This document shows positions 1 to 6,957 of a DNA stretch of 13,556 nucleotides, piece by piece. This DNA comes from an uncultured Eubacterium sp. (lineage in GTDB: Bacteria > Bacillota > Clostridia > Oscillospirales > Acutalibacteraceae): positions 1 through 13,556 of the forward strand of contig CABQCC010000042.1 of NCBI GenBank assembly GCA_902462495.1. Direction: 5' to 3'. The position numbers and the translations under genes are program-made. The number at the start of each line of letters is the position of its first letter. The stretch's first letter is position 1. The notes below the pieces were generated by a model. It saw only the letters and a list, made by a program, of their open reading frames with translations. It was not told where the DNA came from and made no database searches.

Positions 1-28
1 GCTTGGTGATTTCAAACTTTCCTGCCAT
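1..28 (-). CDS. 5' end of an unidentified gene downstream of greA (partial)
   Basis: Only the first nine codons lie in the window, reading MAGKFEITK and running off the left edge. The start is supported by an AGAGG ribosome site eight bases upstream and by position: it begins 21 bases after the greA stop with no terminator between, so it is probably co-transcribed with greA. The first residues resemble the opening of YegP/DUF1508 family proteins, but nine residues are far too few to name it. Confidence 0.5.
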
Positions 29-49
29 AGTTTTTACCTCTTATTTCAA

Positions 50-517
50 TTAGTCGATTGATTTGATTTCAAATTCCAAGTTGCCGATAGGAGCTTCAAC
101 AACAACGGTTTCGCCTACGCTTGCACCGAGAAGTGCCTTTCCTACCGGGCTTTCGTCAGAAATTTTGCCTGCTGTCGGGTTGCTCTGTGAAAATCCAACA
201 ATTTCGTAAACAAACTCTTGATTGTCTGTTTTGCGAAGAACTGTTACCTTTGAGCCCATCGAAACTTTGTCGCCTGCTGCCGAATCAACGATAACCGCAT
301 TTTCAAGTTGATATTCAAGTTCCTGAATTCTTGCTTCAATCTTTGCCTGCTCTGATTTTGCTTCATCATATTCACTGTTTTCACTAAGGTCACCGTATGA
401 GCGGGCAACTTTAAGTTTTTCTGCAATGTCAACTCTGCCTTCGGTTTTAAGTTGTTCAAGCTCTGCCTCAAGTTCTGCCTTACCTGCCGCAGTCATTGTA
501 AATGTTTTTGCTGCCAT
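50..517 (-). CDS. greA: Transcription elongation factor GreA
   Basis: GreA rescues backtracked RNA polymerase by entering the secondary channel and stimulating cleavage of the RNA 3' end. The 155-residue product has the family's usual length and two-part layout: an N-terminal antiparallel coiled coil (about residues 1-76) and a C-terminal FKBP-like domain (about 83-155). The coiled-coil tip carries the signature GDLSENSEYDEAK at 42-54, with the two acidic residues (D43 and E46) that position the catalytic metal, matching D41 and E44 of E. coli GreA. The C-terminal stretch NPTAGKISDESPVGKALLG is also typical. The ATG follows an AAGGAG site by eight bases. It has its own consensus promoter and is separated from the upstream PspC operon by a terminator. 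Confidence 0.97.
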   Translation of the reverse strand: MAAKTFTMTAAGKAELEAELEQLKTEGRVDIAEKLKVARSYGDLSENSEYDEAKSEQAKIEARIQELEYQLENAVIVDSAAGDKVSMGSKVTVLRKTDNQEFVYEIVGFSQSNPTAGKISDESPVGKALLGASVGETVVVEAPIGNLEFEIKSID

Positions 518-567
518 ATTGAAAACTCCTTAAATAAATTTATAAAAATATACTTTTTAACTAAATA

Positions 568-596
568 ATTATATATTATATTATGCACAATGTCAA
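568..596 (-). promoter_or_regulatory. SigA-type promoter of greA
   Basis: On the minus strand TTGACA (596-591) is followed after exactly 17 bases by TATAAT (573-568), a perfect match to the vegetative consensus. Transcription would start near 561, leaving a short leader of about 45 bases before the greA ATG. I see no operator or riboswitch in the leader. Confidence 0.88.
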
Positions 597-613
597 CAAC
601 AAAAATTTGACGG

Positions 614-651
614 CAAAAATAATCGCCCCCATTTGCGACAAACGGAGGCGA
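614..651 (-). terminator. Bidirectional intrinsic terminator after the PspC gene
   Basis: A 13-bp stem (623-635 with 639-651, two G-T wobbles) closes a 3-base loop. On the minus strand it is followed by TTATTTTT, so it ends the LiaF-like/DUF4097/PspC operon and insulates greA. The plus-strand side also has an AATTTTTAATTTT tail, so it could work both ways, although no plus-strand gene precedes it. Confidence 0.88.
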
Positions 652-661
652 ATTTTTAATT

Positions 662-907
662 TTATTGTTGATTGTTTGAATCATCGGTCGGAGCGTAATA
701 CGGGTCTTGGTAATTTGCGTTGTACGGCTCATCGGGAATAACGAGAGCACACACAATATACGCAATTACACCTGCACCGCCGACAAAGGTAATAAGCGCC
801 CACAAAAGCCTTACTACCGTTGGGTCAATGTTAAGATAATTTGCAATACCTGCACAAACACCGCAGAGTTTTTTGTCTGTGGCTGATTTATATAATTTTT
901 TACTCAT
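662..907 (-). CDS. PspC domain-containing small membrane protein
   Basis: An 81-residue protein. Residues 1-60 match the PspC domain pattern: KKLYKSATDKKLCGVCAGIA, then a short NIDPTVVRLLWA segment and one hydrophobic helix (about 34-57) ending VIPDEP. PspC domains act in envelope-stress responses, in proteobacteria as part of the phage shock system; small stand-alone PspC proteins are common in Firmicutes and mostly uncharacterised. The tail after residue 60 is polar, rich in N, D, Y and Q, with no recognisable domain. The ATG follows AAAGGAGG. It is the last gene of the three-gene operon, 15 bases after the DUF4097 stop. Family assignment is firm; function at the membrane under envelope stress is inference. 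Confidence 0.9.
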   Translation of the reverse strand: MSKKLYKSATDKKLCGVCAGIANYLNIDPTVVRLLWALITFVGGAGVIAYIVCALVIPDEPYNANYQDPYYAPTDDSNNQQ

Positions 908-922
908 AATTTTATCCTCCTT

Positions 923-1762
923 TTATTGGTTTTGAGCAAAGAAAACACTTACCTTGCCCAAACCGCCATTAATTTCTATTTCGTTTTGACCGTTGCCGAC
1001 AATTGTATCACCCGATACTTTTTTGCCGTCAACATATACCTCGCCTGCCATTTTGCTGACAGAAACCGAATAATCATCTGCCGGGCCGAGAACATTAAAA
1101 TCAATCTCGCCGATACCGCTGTTAATTTCACAATCACCGAAAAGAGCAGTTGAAAGACTTACATTGCCCACTCCGCTGTTGAGTTCCAAATCCTTGATAC
1201 TTCCGCCGTTAACATTGAAATTGCCTACGCCGCAATCAATCTCGGCACTGTCGGTTACAACAAGGTCATTAACGGTGACATCACCCGCACCGAGTTCAAA
1301 ATCAAGCTCGTTTGTGCTCAGTCCGTTAATTGTAACATTGCCGGCGCCGCTTGAGAAATCAACGGTTGAAAAGGTTTTGTCCTTAGGTATTGTAAGCTCA
1401 AGTTTACCGCTTTTTTTATTTTTTGCGATTTTTGTTTCTTTAATAATAATTTTGCCGTTTTCCTGCTTAACGGTAACATATTTATTATTGGTTTTGTACT
1501 CAAATTTGTCACCGGAATTAACCGTTACATCCGTTGCTTTTAATTCGGCAACAAGGCAATATCCGTCAAGTTCGTCAATGTATTCCTGCGAAAAATAAGA
1601 ACTTTCATCTTCTTTATGACCGCCGAAATCAAGCACTCCACCGCCCGAAAAAATCGAAAAAACACCTTGAACAACCGTGGCGATGATTGAAACAATCAAT
1701 ACTATCGCAAAGATTTTACCGATTATGTAAACAACTTTGCCTAACGAGTTGTTATTTTTCAT
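923..1762 (-). CDS. DUF4097-family beta-strand repeat protein, membrane anchored
   Basis: A 279-residue protein with one N-terminal hydrophobic segment (about 8-36), most likely a membrane anchor, followed by an extracytoplasmic region. From about residue 130 it has repeats of roughly 20 residues built around a G(A/V/I)GN or G(A/V/I)GD turn (SGAGNVTING, LGAGDVTVND, CGVGNFNVNG, SGVGNVSLS, SGIGEIDFN, and GGLGKVSVFF at the end). This is the right-handed beta-solenoid pattern of DUF4097, as in B. subtilis LiaG. The start overlaps the stop of the LiaF-like gene as ATGA, with GGAGG 12 bases upstream, indicating translational coupling. No catalytic motif is visible. A sensing or scaffolding role in the envelope is inference. 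Confidence 0.85.
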   Translation of the reverse strand: MKNNNSLGKVVYIIGKIFAIVLIVSIIATVVQGVFSIFSGGGVLDFGGHKEDESSYFSQEYIDELDGYCLVAELKATDVTVNSGDKFEYKTNNKYVTVKQENGKIIIKETKIAKNKKSGKLELTIPKDKTFSTVDFSSGAGNVTINGLSTNELDFELGAGDVTVNDLVVTDSAEIDCGVGNFNVNGGSIKDLELNSGVGNVSLSTALFGDCEINSGIGEIDFNVLGPADDYSVSVSKMAGEVYVDGKKVSGDTIVGNGQNEIEINGGLGKVSVFFAQNQ

Positions 1763-2472
1763 TTTATGTCGGTACCTCCGAACAGATTTGTCGCATTAAC
1801 AAAAACAGTTTTTGCGTCAGGCGGAAGATTTTTGTTGCTCTTATCCGAAGTTCCGCCGAAAACGCTGTTGGATTTTACCACAACTCTTACATCCTGCGGA
1901 ACATAAATTTCAACTCCGCCAAAGGTTGCATTGGTATTGATAACGCAGTTATGAACTATGTCGGCATTGCGAATATCAAGTTTTATTCCGCCGAAAGTTG
2001 CACTGAACTTTCCGCCTGCAAAGCCGTTATCAAAGCGATAATCTTCGCTTGTAAACGAAGCATAATATTCCTGATTTCCCTGCGGAATATAAACAGGTTC
2101 GCCGTATGTATCAGGGGCTTGTGCACCCTGTACGTCTACCTGCGGATAATCGGTTTTTTTGTCAAAAATATTGCCCACAATCACGCTTGCACCGATTATC
2201 ACAATGATGAGCGGAAGCAAGTAATTTTTAAATCTCCAAAGGTCGAAATATTCATTTGCAAACAAAACCAATCCGACCGCAAGGCAAATCAAACTGCCTT
2301 TTTTATTCTTTTCCGTAATAAGACCGATAACCGACGGAATGATTATGAACAAAGTCCACCAGCCGTCAAAATAAAGATTTGAAAGCACAATAACATTCGC
2401 TTCTTTAAGTCCCCACAAAATGCCGAGTGCGATGATAAACACGCCCCAAATTATGCCTTTTGTTTTTTTCAT
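1759..2472 (-). CDS. LiaF-like membrane protein (cell-envelope stress family)
   Basis: A 237-residue protein with four predicted membrane helices (about 6-24, 37-53, 60-74 and 84-102), then a linker and a soluble beta-rich domain with four FGG turns (ATFGGIKLDI, ATFGGVEIYVP, SVFGG, LFGG). Membrane block plus FGG-repeat domain is the layout of LiaF/DUF2154 proteins; in B. subtilis LiaF holds the LiaRS two-component system inactive. The start chosen is the ATG at 2472, preceded by AAGGAAGGG; a frame-compatible ATG 63 bases further upstream lies inside the proposed -35 box and has no ribosome site. First gene of the operon with DUF4097 and PspC. No LiaS or LiaR homologue is adjacent, so the regulatory link is open. 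Confidence 0.83.
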   Translation of the reverse strand: MKKTKGIIWGVFIIALGILWGLKEANVIVLSNLYFDGWWTLFIIIPSVIGLITEKNKKGSLICLAVGLVLFANEYFDLWRFKNYLLPLIIVIIGASVIVGNIFDKKTDYPQVDVQGAQAPDTYGEPVYIPQGNQEYYASFTSEDYRFDNGFAGGKFSATFGGIKLDIRNADIVHNCVINTNATFGGVEIYVPQDVRVVVKSNSVFGGTSDKSNKNLPPDAKTVFVNATNLFGGTDIK

Positions 2473-2506
2473 AACTATCCCTTCCTTATAATTTATTAGC
2501 ATAGCT

Positions 2507-2535
2507 TCTTTATTACACAATAGCATATTTGTCAA
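2507..2535 (-). promoter_or_regulatory. Probable promoter of the LiaF-like/DUF4097/PspC operon
   Basis: The minus strand has a perfect -35 TTGACA (2535-2530) and, 17 bases on, TAAAGA (2512-2507), a poor -10. No better hexamer lies at a legal distance, so this promoter may be weak or need an activator. The poor -10 overlaps an 11-base sequence repeated 90 bases upstream (see the repeat entry). Confidence 0.45.
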
Positions 2536-2607
2536 TTAAATACAACAACATCCGCTAATAGTTAATATAAAGTTTTTATATTACGGAATTGTGACCTCTT
2601 TATTACA
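2507..2607. repeat. Direct repeat TCTTTATTACA in the upstream region of the LiaF-like operon
   Basis: The 11-mer TCTTTATTACA occurs at 2507-2517 and again at 2597-2607, in the same orientation and 90 bases apart. One copy covers the proposed -10. The region between and around them (2473-2659) holds no gene. It could be a regulator box, or chance in AT-rich DNA. Confidence 0.35.
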
Positions 2608-2659
2608 ATTTATTCACATTATAAACGGTTGTTCACAAAGCAAAGCAAGATTTGGCAAA

Positions 2660-2692
2660 GAAAAAACGGCTTCCGAAAATGATGGAAGCCGT
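2660..2692 (-). terminator. Intrinsic terminator of the aspartate operon
   Basis: On the minus strand a perfect 9-bp stem ACGGCTTCC/GGAAGCCGT (2692-2684 with 2674-2666) with a 9-base loop is followed directly by TTTTTTCTTT. It lies 22 bases past the aspartokinase stop and ends the ACT/hom/lysC transcript. Confidence 0.93.
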
Positions 2693-2714
2693 GATAATTT
2701 CTATATAACTTATA

Positions 2715-3188
2715 TTAGTCATTAGGAATGAATGCGTTGTGAACTGCCGATACAGCTCTGTCTGCATCGTCTGCATCGATGATAACAGAAATCTTGATTT
2801 CAGATGTTGAAATCATACGGATGTTGATGTCTCTTTCATAAAGAGCCTCGAACATCTTTGTTGCTGTGCCCGGATGAGATTCCATACCTGCACCAACGAT
2901 TGAAACCTTGGCAACATTTGTGTCGCAAACAATCTTTGCTTCCTGAAGATGTGAAGATTCTTCAAGGAGTTTAACGGCAACAGGACCGTTGTCCTTGCTT
3001 ACTGTGAAAACGATATCCTTTGTGTTATCTCTGCCGAATGACTGAAGAATGATGTCTACATTGATGTTCTTTTGTGAAAGCTTTGAGAACACATTGAATG
3101 CAACACCCGGATTGTCCTTAACACCCAAAACTGATACAAGAGCTACATCCTTATCCTTTGTTACGCCTCTGATTAACATTTTTTCCAT
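2715..3188 (-). CDS. Predicted aspartokinase beta subunit from an internal in-frame start
   Basis: Within lysC, codons for IVKEVAK contain TAAGGAGGT, a near-perfect anti-16S match, eight bases before the in-frame ATG of Met246. Translation from there gives 157 residues holding only the two ACT domains. B. subtilis aspartokinase II is known to make a beta subunit this way from the C-terminal part of the same gene, giving an alpha2beta2 enzyme. Position and product size agree closely with that case as I recall it. That the start is used here is inference; a second ATG three codons on (Met249) has less suitable spacing. Confidence 0.65.
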   Translation of the reverse strand: MEKMLIRGVTKDKDVALVSVLGVKDNPGVAFNVFSKLSQKNINVDIILQSFGRDNTKDIVFTVSKDNGPVAVKLLEESSHLQEAKIVCDTNVAKVSIVGAGMESHPGTATKMFEALYERDINIRMISTSEIKISVIIDADDADRAVSAVHNAFIPND

Positions 3189-3923
3189 TTTTGCTACCTC
3201 CTTAACGATTGTACCCGGAACCGGGTTAAGTGATGAAAGAACTTCAAGTTCTACTGAATATTTCTTTGCCATTTCTACTGAACGATTGTTGAGCACCTGT
3301 GCACCCAAAGTTGCAAGTTCAAGCATCTCATCATAAGTGATTTCTTTGAGTTTGCGAGCATTTTCAACTTTTCTCGGGTCTGCTGTGTAAACGCCCTCAA
3401 CATCGGTAAAGATTTGACATTTATCTGCGTGAAGAGCAGCAGCGATTGCAACAGCCGATGTATCGGAACCGCCTCTGCCGAGAGTTGTGATGTCGTCATA
3501 TCTGTTAATACCCTGGAAGCCTGCAACAACAACAATGTTGTGTCTTGCAAGTTCTGCCTGCAATCTGTTTGTTCTGATATTCTTTATTCTTGCAGAGCTG
3601 TATGCAGAATTTGTGTTGAAGCCTGCCTGCCAACCCAAAAGGCTGATTACAGGGAATCCCAATGATTCAATAGCCATTGCAAGAAGTGAGATTGAGATTT
3701 GCTCACCTGCTGCAAGAAGCTGATCCATTTCTCTGCTCTTTGCCTTTGGATTAATTTCCTTTGCCTTTTCAATAAGGTCATCTGTTGTGTCGCCCTGTGC
3801 GGATACGACAACAACAACTTCGTTGCCTGCCTTATAGGTATCCGTAACAATCCTTGCAACATTCATTACACGCTCGGCATTTGCTACTGATGAGCCACCG
3901 AACTTCTGGACAATAAGTGACAT
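2715..3923 (-). CDS. lysC: Aspartokinase, two C-terminal ACT domains
   Basis: Phosphorylates L-aspartate with ATP, the first step towards lysine, threonine and methionine. The 402-residue product has the length of monofunctional Bacillus LysC-type enzymes. Residues 1-245 form the amino-acid kinase domain, with KFGGSS at 7-12, the TTLGRGGSDTSAVA nucleotide/substrate loop and VEGVYTADPR. Two ACT domains follow (about 260-325 and 338-400), the usual site of allosteric feedback. The ATG follows AGGAGG by six bases. It is the last gene of the operon, 56 bases after hom. A strong internal ribosome site predicts a second, shorter product (see the next entry). Which end product inhibits it cannot be read from sequence alone. 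No lysine riboswitch or T-box is visible upstream of the operon. Confidence 0.96.
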   Translation of the reverse strand: MSLIVQKFGGSSVANAERVMNVARIVTDTYKAGNEVVVVVSAQGDTTDDLIEKAKEINPKAKSREMDQLLAAGEQISISLLAMAIESLGFPVISLLGWQAGFNTNSAYSSARIKNIRTNRLQAELARHNIVVVAGFQGINRYDDITTLGRGGSDTSAVAIAAALHADKCQIFTDVEGVYTADPRKVENARKLKEITYDEMLELATLGAQVLNNRSVEMAKKYSVELEVLSSLNPVPGTIVKEVAKMEKMLIRGVTKDKDVALVSVLGVKDNPGVAFNVFSKLSQKNINVDIILQSFGRDNTKDIVFTVSKDNGPVAVKLLEESSHLQEAKIVCDTNVAKVSIVGAGMESHPGTATKMFEALYERDINIRMISTSEIKISVIIDADDADRAVSAVHNAFIPND

Positions 3924-3979
3924 AATATTCCTCCTAAAATCAATTTATTGAAATGCGGAAAACCGCTAATAATTACTTA

Positions 3980-5197
3980 TTAATAATTTGTTACCTTAAT
4001 CTTGTTGATTACATTTACGCCCTCAAGTTTCTTATCAAGAGCATTTTCGGTCATTGAATCTGTGATAAATGCAACTTCATCTGACGGCTGACCTGTTCTT
4101 GTGAGGAACTTGACATTGTGGAACAATGCAACAGCCTCGCTTTCGGTTGCCTTTGCTCTGACATAGAACGGCATTTCAAGAGCAGATTTTTCGTCAACTA
4201 CATAATCCTCTGCGCCTGCGCCCCAACCGAAGTTCTTTCTTCTGTTAACATGAACGGCACAATCAACCATATCTGCAACAACAGCGGAAGCTGTAGGAAG
4301 TTTGCCTGCGCCTGCACCGTAGAAGCAAACATCTCCTACTGCATCGCCACGAACAAGAATAGCGTTGAACACACCGTTTACGCTTGCAAGCTGTGAGCCG
4401 TGAAAAACAACTGCCGGGCTTACAAATGCAGTAATCTTGTCGTCATCAATCTTCTTGATTTGACCAAGGAGTTTGATTACACCGTGAGCCGATGAAATAT
4501 ATTCAACATCTTCAAGAGTGATTTTTGTGATACCCTCTGCTCTGACCTGATTTGGATATACATGCTTGCCGAATGCAAGAGAGGCAAGAATACAAACCTT
4601 ACGGCAAGCGTCAAAACCCTCGATATCCGCTGTTGGGTCTTTTTCTGCATAACCGTTATCCTGTGCAAGTTTGAGTGCGTCCTCAAAGGTCATACCGTCC
4701 TCAATCATCTTTGTGAGGATAAAGTTTGTTGTGCCGTTGAGAATACCTGCAACTCCCTCGATATTGTTTGCCGCAAGACATTGTGCCATAGGTCTGATAA
4801 TCGGAATACCGCCGCCTACGCTTGCCTCGAACAAATAGTTTACACCGTGCTTTTCAGCCGCCTCAAGAAGTTCAAGACCCTTTTGAGCAACAAGCTCTTT
4901 GTTTGAAGTAACAACACTTTTGCCTGCTTCAAGAAGTTTCATTGTGAAATCAAATGCAGGATTAACTCCGCCCATTGTTTCTGCAACAACCTTTGTTTCA
5001 GGGTCGTTGAGAATATCGTTAAAATCCTTTGTGAACAAATCCGCATGAGGGTCATTCGGAAAATCACGCAAGTCAAGAATATGGCTTACCTCAAGCATTT
5101 CGCCTGCTGTGCGGTTTTTGATACTTTTTTCGTGAGTTTCGATTACTTCTACTACGCCCGAGCCTACTGTTCCGTAGCCCATAACTGCAACTTTCAT
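3980..5197 (-). CDS. hom: Homoserine dehydrogenase with a shortened C-terminal domain
   Basis: Reduces aspartate semialdehyde to homoserine with NAD(P)H, on the branch to threonine and methionine. The N-terminal Rossmann motif is GYGTVG at 7-12. SNKELVA (98-104), ASVGGGIPIIRP and ILNGTTNFIL (152-161) are typical. The catalytic block AEKDPTADIEGFDACRK keeps E185, D191, D196 and K200, matching the spacing of yeast Hom6 E208, D219 and K223. At 405 residues it is shorter than the usual 430 or so: the C-terminal 60 residues look like an ACT domain that lacks the PGVLA helix and following strand. The ribosome site AGGAGG overlaps the TAG stop of the ACT gene upstream, so the two are translationally coupled. 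No thrB or thrC follows; lysC comes next. Confidence 0.96.
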   Translation of the reverse strand: MKVAVMGYGTVGSGVVEVIETHEKSIKNRTAGEMLEVSHILDLRDFPNDPHADLFTKDFNDILNDPETKVVAETMGGVNPAFDFTMKLLEAGKSVVTSNKELVAQKGLELLEAAEKHGVNYLFEASVGGGIPIIRPMAQCLAANNIEGVAGILNGTTNFILTKMIEDGMTFEDALKLAQDNGYAEKDPTADIEGFDACRKVCILASLAFGKHVYPNQVRAEGITKITLEDVEYISSAHGVIKLLGQIKKIDDDKITAFVSPAVVFHGSQLASVNGVFNAILVRGDAVGDVCFYGAGAGKLPTASAVVADMVDCAVHVNRRKNFGWGAGAEDYVVDEKSALEMPFYVRAKATESEAVALFHNVKFLTRTGQPSDEVAFITDSMTENALDKKLEGVNVINKIKVTNY

Positions 5198-5208
5198 ATT
5201 TTATCCTC

Positions 5209-5637
5209 CTATACTAACTCGGCAGACTTAACACCGCCGACTGATTTTATTTTTTCCAAAACATCTTCTGTCATATGACCCGACTGAGCAAAACTTACGG
5301 TTATTGACACATCTGCAATATTATTTACAGGTATGCTCTGATTAACCGCCAAAATGTTTGCCCCTGCCAAATATAACTCATTCATAACTGAGCTAAGCAC
5401 TCCGGCATTGTCCTGAAGTTTGGCGTTGATTGTTGTGACATCGTCGCCCTGTTCGCTGTACTCAAATATTTTATCCTTATATTTATAGTATGCCGAGCGA
5501 GATATTCCTGCCATTTTTATAGCCTGCGAAGCATTTGCCGCTTCTCCCGACTGCAAATAGCCTTTTGCCTCAATCACCTTTACATAAACCTCAGGCAGAA
5601 CGGACATATCAACAAGCAGATAATTAACTTTTCCCAT
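5209..5637 (-). CDS. ACT domain-containing protein, PheB/UPF0735 type
   Basis: A 142-residue protein. Its N-terminal half has a helix-turn-helix-like segment (QAIKMAGISRSAYYKYKDKI), and the C-terminal half (about 69-142) is one ACT domain with DNAGVLSSVMNEL and a glycine-rich end. This is the PheB/UPF0735 layout; PheB sits beside pheA in B. subtilis and its role is poorly defined. ACT domains bind amino acids. I chose the ATG at 5637 (MGKVNYLL), eight bases after AGGTGG; an in-frame GTG 12 bases further upstream overlaps that site. First gene of the operon, 11 bases before hom. A regulatory role on aspartate-family flux, as a transcription factor or enzyme partner, is inference. Confidence 0.87.
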   Translation of the reverse strand: MGKVNYLLVDMSVLPEVYVKVIEAKGYLQSGEAANASQAIKMAGISRSAYYKYKDKIFEYSEQGDDVTTINAKLQDNAGVLSSVMNELYLAGANILAVNQSIPVNNIADVSITVSFAQSGHMTEDVLEKIKSVGGVKSAELV

Positions 5638-5687
5638 AGTGTACACCACCTGTGGACAGTTGTATTACTGTGAAAAACACTTTTCAT

Positions 5688-5716
5688 ATATTATCACAAA
5701 ACCTGCATATAATCAA
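5688..5716 (-). promoter_or_regulatory. Promoter of the ACT/hom/lysC operon
   Basis: On the minus strand TTGATT (5716-5711) is followed after 17 bases by TAATAT (5693-5688). An overlapping alternative is the extended -10 TGTGATAAT. The leader is only about 45 bases, too short for a T-box or lysine riboswitch, and contains CCACAGGTGG, a 4-bp hairpin that could partly hide the ribosome site of the ACT gene. Confidence 0.65.
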
Positions 5717-5752
5717 GGATTATTTTCCAATTTGTGAAAAATAAATAAAAAA

Positions 5753-5785
5753 GTGGCTCAAATACCGAATTCAAACCACTTTTTT
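5753..5785 (-). terminator. Bidirectional terminator after the sensor kinase gene
   Basis: An 11-bp stem with wobbles (5753-5763 with 5769-5779) and a 5-base loop, flanked on one side by AAAAAA and on the other by TTTTTT. On the minus strand the exit is CCACTTTTTTATTTATTTTT, a strong U-tract. It ends the response regulator/kinase transcript 30 bases past the kinase stop. Confidence 0.87.
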
Positions 5786-5808
5786 CCTATATTTCGTTCT
5801 GTTTAGGA

Positions 5809-6957
5809 CTAATCATCCTTACATTCTTTATTCAACGGAAAAGTAACCGCCATAACGGTTCCGTTTTCCGTGCTTTCCTCTGCCTGCACTTTGCCGCCGT
5901 GAATATCGGCAATTTCCCAAACCAAAGAAAGACCGAGACCGACACCGCCATTTTCTCTGCTGCGAGATTTGTCCACACGGAAGAACGGCTGGAAAATGCT
6001 TTCTTTATACTTATCGGGTATTCCGCAACCTGTGTCGGCAACCCTGATGACAAGATTGTCGCCCTCCTGCGAAACCGAAACCCGCACCGTTCCGTCAGGT
6101 CGATTATATCTGATAGCATTTTCGGTGAGATTAAATATCAAGCGATAAATCAAGGTATCACTGCCCACCATAGTGCCGTTGCCGTCACATTCAAGTGTGA
6201 CGCCTTTTTTCTCCGCAACAGGAGAAAGGTCGGCAAGGATTTCCTCAATCATAGGAGCAAGTTCAATGCAGTCGTTGCAAGGCACGGTGCGAAGTTCGCT
6301 CATTTCAAGCAAGGTCTTTGTAACCTGCGACATTCGCTCGGTTTGTTCCTGCAACAATTTGAGGAAGTCGGCACTTTCAGCATCCAAATCAGGATGTTCA
6401 ACAGAAAAAAGTTCGAGCTGTGCCTGAAGCAATGCAAGAGGAGTGCGCAATTCGTGTGCCGCATTTCCCGTGAATTGCCGTTGTGCCGTGAATCCCTCGT
6501 CAAGTCGGTCAAGCATCTGATTAAAAGAAACGCTGAACTGCTTGAATTCGGCAGGCACATCATCGGTTATTTTCATATCCGGCAAGTTATTCGGCTGAAC
6601 ATTCTCGACCATTGAAGTAAAAGTGTGCAAAGGCTTCAATGCCCTACCGCTTACAAAATAAGCAAGCACACCGCCGAGCAATGTAACAATCGCCGTTATG
6701 CACCAATTTGTGTTAACAAACGACTCCTGCGCACCGTTAACTATAATAGTTACCTCTTGGTTAAGTCCTGAATTTTCAGGGTCAAAATATTCCTGCTCAC
6801 CTTTATTAGTGTCGCTGTTGGCGGAAATATCGCTGCCGATTGAATCCATATAATGTGTGCCCGAATAGCCGATAAGACAATTCATCGACACGCAGGTTAT
6901 ACCTATTAGTATAGCAGTCATCAAAGTTATTCGCCATTGGAGAGAAATTTTTTTCAT
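5809..6957 (-). CDS. Two-component sensor histidine kinase
   Basis: A 382-residue membrane kinase. TM1 is about 10-30, an extracytoplasmic loop of about 55 residues follows (30-84), TM2 is about 85-103, and a HAMP-like linker runs to about 155. The H-box NAAHELRTPLALL puts the phosphorylated histidine at H168. The catalytic domain shows the N-box (NLTENAIRYN), G1 (DTGCGIP, D308), the F-box (FQPFFRVDKSRS) and G2 (GGVGLGLSLV). All are intact, so it should be active. The start overlaps the regulator stop as ATGA, with GGAGG seven bases upstream. The loop is small, acidic and without a named sensor domain, so the signal is unknown. C22 and C27 in TM1 and C86 at the start of TM2 are worth noting given the redox genes next door. 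Confidence 0.94.
   Translation of the reverse strand: MKKISLQWRITLMTAILIGITCVSMNCLIGYSGTHYMDSIGSDISANSDTNKGEQEYFDPENSGLNQEVTIIVNGAQESFVNTNWCITAIVTLLGGVLAYFVSGRALKPLHTFTSMVENVQPNNLPDMKITDDVPAEFKQFSVSFNQMLDRLDEGFTAQRQFTGNAAHELRTPLALLQAQLELFSVEHPDLDAESADFLKLLQEQTERMSQVTKTLLEMSELRTVPCNDCIELAPMIEEILADLSPVAEKKGVTLECDGNGTMVGSDTLIYRLIFNLTENAIRYNRPDGTVRVSVSQEGDNLVIRVADTGCGIPDKYKESIFQPFFRVDKSRSRENGGVGLGLSLVWEIADIHGGKVQAEESTENGTVMAVTFPLNKECKDD

Noticed and set aside
1687..2382. Long plus-strand open frame of 231 codons opposite the LiaF-like gene
   Set aside because: No ribosome site, no recognisable protein, and it lies entirely antisense to coupled genes with clear family features.
3954..3966. Small hairpin GCGG/CCGC between hom and lysC
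   Set aside because: Only four base pairs and no U-tract after it, so it is not a terminator; the two genes remain one operon.
5638..5690. Leader of the aspartate operon examined for a lysine riboswitch or T-box
   Set aside because: The leader is about 45 bases with no T-box sequence, no long structured element and no terminator before the first gene.
5899..6615. Plus-strand open frame of 238 codons opposite the sensor kinase
   Set aside because: Antisense to an intact kinase with all motifs; composition looks like a mirror of the coding strand and no start signal is present.
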